Shown here in pieces: positions 8,572-16,326 of a stretch of 64,000 nt of DNA. Source of the DNA: Paulinella micropora. Taxonomy: Eukaryota; Cercozoa; Imbricatea; Euglyphida. The DNA lies in the NCBI GenBank assembly GCA_009731375.1, contig BJOX01000266.1:398937-462936 (forward strand), read 5' to 3'. A program made the translations under genes and the position numbers. How positions within the stretch are numbered: the stretch's first letter is position 1; each line of letters starts with the position of its first letter. The notes under the pieces were generated by a model that was given only the letters and a program-made list of their open reading frames with translations, ran no database searches and was not told where the DNA came from.

Positions 8572-8835
8572 ATGCTCTCTATATTTACATTTATAAACTT
8601 TTTATTAATTAATATTTCTGCTCGGACTGCTTGTGATTTCTATTCACGGGTCAGCGATAAAAAAAATGAAAGTTGTGTGTGGTGTATTCAAAAAGGAATA
8701 GAAACCAAATTTAAATGTGTGTATAAGCCGATGAGCGATTGGTGTGTCGGATGGGATGAGGCTTTACCTTTGATGTGTGCTGGTGATGCTTCTTGGTATA
8801 AAGTCTATCTGTATGAGTGCTCACTTCTTACTTGA
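8572..8835 (+). CDS. Small secreted cysteine-rich protein, unknown
   Basis: 87 aa with a hydrophobic N-terminus (MLSIFTFINFLLINISARTA) resembling a cleavable signal peptide, followed by a cysteine-rich domain with about seven cysteines (CDFY, CVWC, KCVY, WCVGW, MCAGD, YEC). It is the only rightward gene in the central block, wedged between the divergent 120-aa gene and the convergent 115-aa membrane protein, which it overlaps by 15 bases. The pattern suggests an extracellular or virion-surface disulfide-rich protein. In element 2 one A is missing from the poly-A run after residue about 30, breaking the frame. Confidence 0.6.
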   Translation: MLSIFTFINFLLINISARTACDFYSRVSDKKNESCVWCIQKGIETKFKCVYKPMSDWCVGWDEALPLMCAGDASWYKVYLYECSLLT

Positions 8836-9168
8836 AGAAGGCGATGGAAGGCAGATGCCTATTAATAGTGTTAAAATACCGACATAAGTGTTGGCTGTCT
8901 CACAAGGCAAGTTCTTTTCAGATAGCCTCACGATACAAAGGGTGATGATGGCGATAATGATACCCATTTGAAATAAGTATTTAATAAGTCGGCTGTCGGT
9001 TGGCCTGTTTTTTATACAACAACAATTCCAGTTGTCTTCCAATTCGTGCTCTACTTTTTTTTCTTCATTCTTCAACGAAATATCCAAAACACGGTTCTTC
9101 AACTCTGGTGTTAGTTCTCCATCTGCCATATCAATGAGTGGAGGTGGAGGGTGTAATCTAGGGGGCAT
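8821..9168 (-). CDS. Small membrane protein, unknown
   Basis: 115 aa. The N-terminal half is polar, with a proline-rich start (MPPRLHPPPPLIDMADGEL) and a CCC motif (NCCCIKN). Two hydrophobic segments follow: GIIIAIITLCIV and YVGILTLLIGICL. The topology suggests two membrane passes with a short loop. The ATG overlaps the ancestral 3' end of the fibre gene by about 11 bases, so the two were probably translated from adjacent or shared transcripts. An alternative start is the ATG of MADGEL. The element 2 copy has an extra T in a T-run and is frameshifted. Confidence 0.65.
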   Translation of the reverse strand: MPPRLHPPPPLIDMADGELTPELKNRVLDISLKNEEKKVEHELEDNWNCCCIKNRPTDSRLIKYLFQMGIIIAIITLCIVRLSEKNLPCETANTYVGILTLLIGICLPSPSSSKK

Positions 9169-9244
9169 TGTTATTACGGATTTCTGCTAATTGCTTTTTT
9201 AAGTCAGCTATATCATTAGTTAGATTATTTATTTTTTCTGATAA

Positions 9245-12200
9245 TTATTGAACGGCTTTAATTAACGGGGCGATAAACTCTGAATAACCTATACCATAAC
9301 CAATATCACCACTATCAACACATTTAACATCTTCTGGATTGATGCTTACACCCTTCAATTCACATTCTTGTCTTTGCTTTTGACACGGAACCATTATTGT
9401 TTCTTTTGAAAATCCAGCAAAATCTAACATATCCATTTCTGTCAGTAGGTCTTCTACCTCTTGTGCTATTAAACCCGCTCTCTGTTTCTTGTTATCGTCA
9501 ATCATACGATAGCAGACTGGATTTAGCTTATTAATAAAATCTAAGCCTAAACACTCTTTTATGTCTTCTTTTTTTCTCCTATCTGATGTTTGAACGGGAC
9601 CAGTTAATACCCATAAAGTCCCATCGCTCGCTCTTAATGACATTAAAGCAGTATTTGAATTATTCTCCCATATGAACCCGCTCGTTGAAGAACCATTCAC
9701 TCTAAATCTAATAGCATAAGAAGTTAATCCTCCTCCTCCTCCTGCTGGTGCTGTTCCTCCACTTAACGATTTACTTGCCCCAGACTGAGACATATAAATC
9801 CCCCAGTTTGAATCTCCAATGTCCCATACAAATATTCCTCTCGCATTCGTCCCGTCTGTTTGTCCTTGAATTGCTATTTTCGCCCCATTGGTTGATGCTG
9901 ATGCCGTTGTTAGCACCCCAGAATATGTAATTCCCGCACTTGCCGTTATCAATCCTTTTGTCCATAAAGTTCCATTCGCCCCATTCAACGACATTAACAA
10001 TTGCTCTGCTGAATTCTCCCACACAAAACCCATTGTAGAATCATTAGCAACCCTAAACCGAAAACTATACGAACTAAAATCATTTCCTGAAACGGCTAAA
10101 CCATTTGNNNNNNNNNNGCAGCCCCGCCAGATGCCGCATAAATCCCCCAACTTGTATTAGTCGTATCCCATAGAAATATTCCTTTTGCATTTGTTCCGTC
10201 TGTTACTCCCTGAACTCCTATTTTCGCTCCACTTGTATTTGTTGCTGATGTTAGTGTTCCTGTGTATGTTATCCCCGCATTTGCCGTTATCGCCTTTGAA
10301 GCAGTGATTGCTGTGTTGTTAATTCTAAATAATTCATTTGTTGCAGCATAGTAAAATACGTGGCTATCCGTTGAAGCATTAACATTATAAATCAATGTAT
10401 TACTAGCAATACCAAATCCATAAAATCCAGTTGTTGAAGGTGTTCCACTATCATATAAAACCAGTTTATTATTAGCAACAGCACTTCTATCAATAATCAC
10501 ACTTTTACCCGCTCCTACTACTATATTGTCGGTTGTTGTTAATGTTGTCGTTGATATCCCCGCGGTTGCCGTTAATGTAGTTCCCGTTATTGTTCCGCCA
10601 CTTGTTATGTTGTTGCTGTTCATATCCAAAGCACCATAAAACCGCATACCGCCAGCATTGTTAAAACGGACAATGTCAGACGAAGCACTTTTATTATCCA
10701 AAAGTTTTGAAATATAAAGTCCCGCCCCTTTTACATCAGATGCTACATTCGTAAATAGGTAGCCTCGTTGGTTTGCGGTTCCGCTTGAAGCCGTATTTAG
10801 AGTATATAAGAAATATTGGTAATCACCTGATGTCTGACTGAAAAAGATATCTCCTCCATTTTGGTTTAATATCCTCGCACCATTGTATGTTATATTTCCG
10901 CCATTAGTTATAGTTTGATTATTAAAATCAGCATTGTTCGTTAAAGTTAGATATTTTATCACAGTGCTCGCACCATTAAATGTTTTGCTTCCTGTTATGG
11001 TTTGGTCTGCTGATAGTTTTACATTTTGCCCGTCCAATGTGTCCGCATATCCTTTTGTTGCTCCATCCGTTGATAATGTCGGAGTTCCAAGGTTGGCTAT
11101 TTTGCTACTATTACAATCTAGCCCCGAAGCATTTACCCAACCGACTATCGCCCCATCAATAATGAAACTTATTTTTTTCGCATTTATTTCAAAGTTATAA
11201 TTTACACCAGTGCCCATATCAAGGCATCCAATAGTTCCTATATTGGCTGTGGAGTTAAAAACCACGAATGTTCCTTTTGTTGTGGCATTCGTTGAATTTC
11301 CTGTTATTTCAAGGGCACTACTAAATGTCTTAATTCCTGCTATGGTTTGGTTTCCTGTTAGTTTCACATTTTGCCCGTCTAATGTATCCACATACGTTTT
11401 ATTTGCTCCGTCCGTTGTTGCTGTTGGTGTGGCCAAATTTGTTATTTTTCTATTATTCAAAGATAGTGTCGTGCCCGTTGCTGTCGCGATTACATTATCA
11501 CCCGCATATAAATCAACATATGACCCTGTTATTTGTATTGGATAATAGGCCGCGGTTGCTATTTTTTGTGCCACAATCTCTCCTATATTTGTCGCCGTAT
11601 CAAAGGCAATACCGATACCATCAAAAGCGGTTGGANNNNNNNNNNNNNNNNNNNNNNNNNNNNNGCACCCCGCACTTCTATTGTTGAAGTAAATTTTTTA
11701 TTTCCTGCTATGGTCTGGTCTCCTGTTAGTTTGACAACCGAAGTATCAAGAGTAGAAACATCAACACCATCAACAAGATTAACATTTGTTATACTTTGAC
11801 TTTTCATATCAATCCCCGCACTCGCATTTATTATACTGCTAAATGTCTTAATACCTGCTATGGTTTGGTCTCCTGTTAGTTTGACGGCCGAAGTATCAAG
11901 AGTAGAAACATCAATGTTGTCAACCAAATTTACATTTGTTATTGAAAATCCGCCCATATTTAAACTGCCCGTCATAGCCGCTGTGCCGTCCTTTGCCAGT
12001 TTCGTATCGGTATATGCTTTTGTTGAAGCATCGCCATCATAGAATGGTGCGGGCAGTCCGCTGATTGCTGTTGAGCTGTTAAAATTTAAAACATTATTTG
12101 TTAATGTCATTCCACCACCTGTTGTTGGAGCAAAAAGTATGGACGAGCCGACAATAGTTAGTGGATAACCCGTGGCTCCACCCGCATCCGACGAATAAAT

Positions 12201-12890
12201 AGAACCCATATTATTGTTGTAATTGAAGAATAATTTGCCCGTGTTTAATGGATTTGAGTCTTTTACGGCTACATAAGTGGTAAATGTTTTGTTTCCTGTT
12301 ATAGTCTGGTCTCCTGTTAGTTTAACCACGGAACTATCAAGAGCCGAAACATCAATACCATCAACAGTGCCCACATTTACTACATTAAAACCTCCCATAT
12401 TTAAATTTCCAAACATCATAGTGAGGCCATCCAATCTAAGAAAAGGTGAAGCAACATTTCGCCATTGCCCCGTGCTGTAAATGAGCAGTTGATTATCAGC
12501 GGGGGTGCCTGTTATGACTACATCACTTAAAGCATCTATTGATTTAGTTGCTATCCTTGTGTCAAAATCTGTATTAGCCCTTGCTGTGGTATAATATAAA
12601 TTAGTGCCTTCGGAAAGGTTAGTGGTTGATTTAGTGGTTAGTCGCGCATCAAACCTACCATCAGTATAGTATAGATTAGTGCCTTCTTTTAAGTCAGTCG
12701 TTGATTTTAAAGCCAACCTCGCATCAAATCGGCTATTAGTAAAATAAAGATTTACGGGGTCAGCATCTTCTGGCACCCTATCTGTGTATAAGCCCACTAT
12801 GTTTGTGTTCGTTAAATCCAGGTTGGCTATATCTAAAGAGTCAACCGCAATTTCAGATAAGCCTAAGAGCGATTTATATTGACTGCCCAT
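9245..12890 (-). CDS. Giant fibre protein with C-terminal S74 intramolecular chaperone
   Basis: About 1,200 codons, interrupted by N gaps at 10,108-10,117 and 11,636-11,664 that break the frame. The N-terminus (MGSQYKSLLGLSEIAVDSLD) leads into many repeats of the type VKLTGDQTIAGIKTFSS and TDGATKGYADTLDG, the hallmark of trimeric phage-like tail fibres. The C-terminal region contains SDRRKKEDIKECLGLDFINK, NPVCYRMIDD and RAGLIAQEVEDLL, matching the peptidase S74/endosialidase chaperone domain, which drives trimerisation and then cleaves itself at the Ser of SDRRKK. A role in host attachment is likely. A TAA after residues KAVQ truncates the coiled-coil tail, which can be read on to the original stop at about 9,157; element 2 has CAA there. 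Confidence 0.85.
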
Positions 12891-12954
12891 TGTATATATT
12901 ATCTTAATTAAAATATTATATTTAGGAAAATATAGCAACCCATAGCAAGCAGTT

Positions 12955-13452
12955 ATGCCGGGTAAATCTTCGGTAGAAAATCTTAAAATCGCTAATGCGA
13001 GGCGAAAGGAAAAGGCTAAGCAGAGAAAGATTGAGAGGGCCAGGGAATTACTAGCGGAGGAAGAGGCGAAGAATGTGAAAGAAATGAACGAAGACGAAAA
13101 GATGGAACATACGGCCAAGAAGCAGTTGGCAAAGGATATGATTGATGGCAGAGATGGCGAGAAAAGCGAGGAAAGTAGCTCGGATGAGGAAGTAGAACAG
13201 GATTTCGTAGATATCGTTGCCCGACGGGTTGCGGGTATAAAATTGAAGACTAAACAGAAGAAGGCGAAGAAAGTAGTTAAAAAGAAAGTGGAAGAGGAGA
13301 GTGAGAGTGATAGCGAAAGTGAAGAAGAGGAACAGCCTAAGAAAGGTAAAGGTAAGAAGACTGGCCGTGTTAATGTCAATGTTTATGCGGGACAACCAGA
13401 GAAGTCAAAAAAAGAAAGTAATGATGTTTCAAAGATATTTTTGAAGTTCTAA
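12955..13452 (+). CDS. Highly charged protein of unknown function
   Basis: 165 aa, dominated by K, E, R, S and D. It opens MPGKSSVENLKIANARRKEK, has an acidic serine stretch (SEESSSDEEVEQD), a basic stretch with KTKQKKAKKVVKKK, a second acidic segment SESDSESEEEEQ and a basic end. It looks like a disordered or coiled-coil nucleic-acid- or chromatin-associated protein. It is the first of three rightward genes near the right terminus and is divergent from the fibre gene, with TATA-like ATATAGC in the 64-base gap. I do not recognise a family. The element 2 copy (33,384-33,827) is frameshifted. Confidence 0.65.
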   Translation: MPGKSSVENLKIANARRKEKAKQRKIERARELLAEEEAKNVKEMNEDEKMEHTAKKQLAKDMIDGRDGEKSEESSSDEEVEQDFVDIVARRVAGIKLKTKQKKAKKVVKKKVEEESESDSESEEEEQPKKGKGKKTGRVNVNVYAGQPEKSKKESNDVSKIFLKF

Positions 13453-13459
13453 TATATAT

Positions 13460-13738
13460 ATGAGTGAAATTAAGAACCTACCATTAGATGTTCGCTTACA
13501 CATTATGGACTACCTATATAATCATCATATGTATGACTTCACTAGTTGCTATGTGTGTGGATTAACACTGTGTTTAGCGAACCACCAGATTACGGCCATT
13601 GATGATAGTTTTGACAGATTTTATACTTACGAGTTTTGTTCTAATTATTGTTTTGAACTTGAAAAAAAAGAAAGAGCAATATATAAGGATAAAGCATTAA
13701 GTATTAGAAAGCGATGGACGACCATATACAAGAACTAA
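13460..13738 (+). CDS. Small F-box-like/zinc-binding protein, unknown
   Basis: 92 aa, starting MSEIKNLPLDVRLHIMDYLY, which resembles the beginning of an F-box (LP.DV...I..YL). It then has CYVCGLTLC and EFCSNYCFELEKK, suggesting a small zinc-binding module of four or more cysteines. The F-box reading is based on one short motif and is tentative. The ORF starts 8 bases after the charged protein stops, with TATATATA in between, and overlaps the integrase start by 25 bases. It has no counterpart in element 2. Confidence 0.55.
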   Translation: MSEIKNLPLDVRLHIMDYLYNHHMYDFTSCYVCGLTLCLANHQITAIDDSFDRFYTYEFCSNYCFELEKKERAIYKDKALSIRKRWTTIYKN

Positions 13739-14649
13739 AAGAGCAACAGGCATTAGAACTACATTACCAAAAAAAACAAAGTAAGAAATGGAATACGATA
13801 TGGGCTGATAAACCGTTGAAACAAGTGTTCGTAGATTTGGCGGATATGTCTAAGTTAAAAGATAAACCAGGTAATAAAAAATATGCCTTTATGTTGGTTT
13901 GGATTGACACTAATAGTAGATTTTTAGAAGTTAGACCGCTAAAAAATAAAACTGCGAATGAAGTATATACTGGTTTAAAATCTATTCCATATATTCCAGA
14001 AATCATTACAACAGATAGCGGTGGAGAATACAAAGGAGCAGTTAATAAATATTTTGATGAACATAACATTGAACACAGAACAGTTGAAGTAGGAGACCAC
14101 AAAGCACTCGCAATAGTTGATAGAGTTATTAGAACTATTAGAAGGTGGTTTGATATACTATTTGAAACAAATGGAAACTTTGACTGGGTCTCATACATTG
14201 ATGATATGGTTAAAGCTTACAATAATCGTTTTCATCCAACAATCAAAGCTAGACCGATTGATGTATTAAATGGGAAAGCTACTAATAAACAAAAAATTGA
14301 AAGAGATGAAAGTATTAATGAATTTGAACCGGGTGATAAGGTAAGAAGGGAAGTTCAACGAAATCTATTTTCAAAAGGAGGACGAACTTGGTCAAAGCAG
14401 ATATATACGGTTTTGGGTAGAAACGGATTTAAGATTGTGCTATCCAATAAAGAACTAGTTAGCCCCCGCGAGTTATTAAAGACTAAGTTTGAAAAACCAG
14501 TTGATGATGAAAAGCAAATTAACGAACAAGTCCAAGAGATAACGAAGGAGAAGAAGATAAAGCAACAGTTGAAAAAAGAAGACATTCAACCAGAGAACAT
14601 AATTGAAACCAAACGACACAAAAAGAAAAAGGTAATTTTTGATTTGTAG
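13714..14649 (+). CDS. Retroviral-type (rve) integrase of Polinton class
   Basis: 311 aa with an RNase H-like core: QVFVDLADM (first Asp about 41), IITTDSGGEYKG (second Asp about 101) and HKALAIVDRVIRTIRR, where the third acidic residue is Asp (about 136) instead of the usual Glu, 34 residues after the second. The downstream YNNRFHPTIKARPIDVL is the standard helix after the core. A C-terminal SH3-like domain follows (PGDKVRREVQRNLFSKGG...ELVSPRELL), then a K/E-rich tail ending RHKKKKVIF, possibly a nuclear localisation signal. There is no N-terminal HHCC zinc domain. It would catalyse integration of the linear genome. It lies directly inside the right terminal repeat and is intact, unlike the element 2 copy. 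Confidence 0.88.
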   Translation: MDDHIQELKEQQALELHYQKKQSKKWNTIWADKPLKQVFVDLADMSKLKDKPGNKKYAFMLVWIDTNSRFLEVRPLKNKTANEVYTGLKSIPYIPEIITTDSGGEYKGAVNKYFDEHNIEHRTVEVGDHKALAIVDRVIRTIRRWFDILFETNGNFDWVSYIDDMVKAYNNRFHPTIKARPIDVLNGKATNKQKIERDESINEFEPGDKVRREVQRNLFSKGGRTWSKQIYTVLGRNGFKIVLSNKELVSPRELLKTKFEKPVDDEKQINEQVQEITKEKKIKQQLKKEDIQPENIIETKRHKKKKVIFDL

Positions 14650-14930
14650 AAAATGTGTGTCTTGATGTTTGTCTTGTAGTGCTAAAAACTGAAACTAACG
14701 ACGGAGAAAAAAAGCAAAAAGATGCGTCGCACAAAATTAACGATCGAACGACGGAGAAAAAAAGCAAAAAGATGCGTCGCACAAAATTAACGATCTGTCG
14801 CATTGAAGTATTTGCTGATGAATTCTATTACCATTTTGTTTTTTGTTGGGCTCATTTCCTTTTTGCTTTGGTGCGCATCTCTGGCGGCGGGGGGCGTGTC
14901 TTGAAAAAGTGTCTTGTAGTGCGACCCTAT
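14650..14930. repeat. Right terminal repeat of element 1
   Basis: Sequence shared with both termini of element 2: the segment GAAACTAACGACGGAGAAAA, GAAGTATTTGCTGATGAATT, CTCATTTCCTTTTTG and the end TGTCTTGTAGTGCGACCCTA. The module GTCTTGTAGTGC occurs twice (about 14,671 and 14,911). The left partner would lie outside the window. Confidence 0.75.
14699..14796. repeat. Two tandem copies of a 50-bp unit in terminal repeat
   Basis: Near-perfect duplication with a 50-bp period, each unit containing GACGGAGAAAAAAAGCAAAA and GATGCGTCGCACAAAATTAA. A single diverged version occurs in the right terminus of element 2 near 35,570. It may be a terminal replication or binding site, or simple slippage. Confidence 0.8.
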
Positions 14931-15163
14931 ACTACCCGCTGGTAAAATGCTCTTTATATGACTGACTTTGTAAAAAATGGCAAACGATAGGGAAATTAAA
15001 AATGGGAAGGGGGGTTGGGGCCATAGAAACAACCCCCCTTTCCTTCTCGTTTTTTAGCTTCCTTTACAGAAACTACTATCCTACAGACACACCACAGGCA
15101 GGACCAACGGGACTAATTAAACTACTTCCACTTCTACTACTTCTACTGGTTGCATAGTGGTCT
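14931..15163. other. Inter-element spacer, no gene seen
   Basis: About 230 bp between the two element termini. It contains a purine/pyrimidine-rich palindromic block (GGGAAGGGGGGTTGG with CAACCCCCCTTTCC) and short CTACTTCTACTTC repeats like the host microsatellites to the right. No ORF of note. It is probably host sequence. Confidence 0.5.
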
Positions 15164-15430
15164 AGGGTCGCACTTGGTCACAAATTTTCAAGACCCCACC
15201 ACAGGGACACACACCGGCCGGCCCGCAGGGACAAAACGGCAACGGACAAAAAAGGAAATTGAGCCCGGAACCAAAAAACAAAAGTAAAATAGAATTCATC
15301 AGCCAATACTTCACACAAAAAACACGAAACGCGTTGATGCTTTCGCACTTCGGCACTTTTTCAGAGCAGACACAACAGAGACACACACCGGCCGGCCCGC
15401 ACGTGATAAAATGGCAATAGCCAAATAAGT
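15164..15430. repeat. Left inverted terminal repeat of element 2
   Basis: Reverse complement of the right end at 35,468-35,824. It is built from two related modules, each containing a CACACACCGGCCGGCCCGC block and a GTCGCAC-like outer edge (about 15,164-15,250 and 15,333-15,420). Protein-primed polymerases start replication at such termini. Confidence 0.85.
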
Positions 15431-15511
15431 TCGTATTTTAAATTAAAGTCATAAAAATATAGAGACATACAGGATGACAAACGAAGACACAAAAAAACTA
15501 CGACAAGTCGC

Positions 15512-15901
15512 ATGTTTACCATTTCAAAAGGATTTATTGTGATAAATAATAATGAAAAGATGCAGATGGTAAAAGTTCAATGGAGGGAAGGAGGTAAAAC
15601 GATGTTTAAGACTTTTACTATTGGAAAAAGAAGAACCCAAGAACAAGCAATGGAAGAAGCAAAGAAATAACACGAGGAAAAAGTAAAATCAAAATATGAT
15701 GAATGGAAAGTTAATTATTATAAGGAAACAAAAGAAATCAAAAAGGAAAAGAAAATGAATTGGAAGAAGAAAACATTCAAGTGTGAATGCGGAGTTGAAA
15801 TCAATAGGAGTAAGTACTGGAGTAGCAAAGCAAGACATATGAAATCAAAAATTCATACGGCCCCTGCCAGCACCGACCGCCCCGCCCTAATTTCCATCTA
15901 A
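15512..15901 (+). pseudogene. AP2-like/zinc-finger small protein with in-frame stop
   Basis: An ATG at 15,512 opens a 129-codon frame interrupted only by TAA at codon 53 (15,668-15,670). The first part, KVQWREGGKTMFKTFTIGKR followed by TQEQAMEEAKK, resembles the small AP2/integrase-type DNA-binding fold. The second part has CECG...RHMKSKIH, a C2H2-like finger. A diverged minus-strand relative lies beside the right terminus (35,030-35,345), with phenylalanine at the position of the stop. A DNA-binding role at the termini is inference. Confidence 0.55.
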
Positions 15902-16024
15902 ACACAGGGCCACCCGTATATATAGACACGGAGATCACACGGCGGACCACGGCGGGTGCAGTCAATTGAGATAATTAATTTTTATTTTTGAAAAAATATT
16001 TTCCTATATATACATTGACCAACG
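15902..16024. other. Short GC-rich leader before the polymerase module
   Basis: Non-coding; it starts GC-rich (GGGCCACCCGTATATATAGA) and becomes AT-rich, ending with the TATA-like TTTCCTATATATACATTG just upstream of the ATG at 16,025. Probable promoter of the polymerase region. Confidence 0.45.
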
Positions 16025-16318
16025 ATGGAGACACACACTTACAACGGTATTCAGTATAGGTTAGACAGATTTAGGGAACAAAAAATTAATTATGAAATCA
16101 AAAGGGTCAGGGGTCATGATGTGCTTTACATAATATCTGAGGGGTATAAAAGAAAGTATAAGATTGATACAACAACTGTCCAAAATTACTTGAACAGAAT
16201 AAGAGTTGCTGTTTACTTTCATGCTATGCCAGAAGCACCACCATTATCAGTAGATGAACAACCTATTTTGGAAGCGAAAGTGTTTGAAGCGAAAGTGAGA
16301 GAAAGAAAGAAAATGTGA
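16025..16318 (+). CDS. 97-aa protein upstream of polymerase, unknown
   Basis: Starts METHTYNGIQYRLDRFREQK with basic and beta-rich segments and ends KVRERKKM. It overlaps the start of the polymerase frame (ATGTGA). It may be a separate small gene, or the displaced N-terminus of the polymerase (for instance a terminal-protein part) separated by a frameshift; the sequence alone does not decide. I recognise no family. Confidence 0.5.
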   Translation: METHTYNGIQYRLDRFREQKINYEIKRVRGHDVLYIISEGYKRKYKIDTTTVQNYLNRIRVAVYFHAMPEAPPLSVDEQPILEAKVFEAKVRERKKM

Positions 16319-16326
16319 AAGACCTA

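Larger units (their letters stand above)
1..14930. mobile_element. Polinton/Maverick-type element 1 (left end outside window)
   Basis: An integrated virus-like element with integrase, MCP, penton-like protein, adenain-like protease, packaging ATPase and fibre. Its left part is cut by the window: the first 26 bases are the start of a leftward lipase gene, which in element 2 sits between polymerase and the ExoX-like gene. The right end is marked by a terminal repeat shared with element 2 and ending near the heptamer GTGCGAC. Most reading frames are open; breaks coincide with short N gaps except for one stop near the fibre C-terminus. Assignment as Polinton-like rests on the combination of retroviral-type integrase, capsid module and terminal repeats. 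Confidence 0.9.

Noticed and set aside
13051-13395. Minus-strand ORF opposite the charged protein gene
   Set aside because: Complementary shadow of a K/E-rich gene that gives F/L-rich peptides; the plus-strand frame has a homologue in element 2.
14655-15386. Small ORFs within the terminal repeats
   Set aside because: Frames are not kept between the copies of the repeat, and the region is better explained as terminal repeat DNA.
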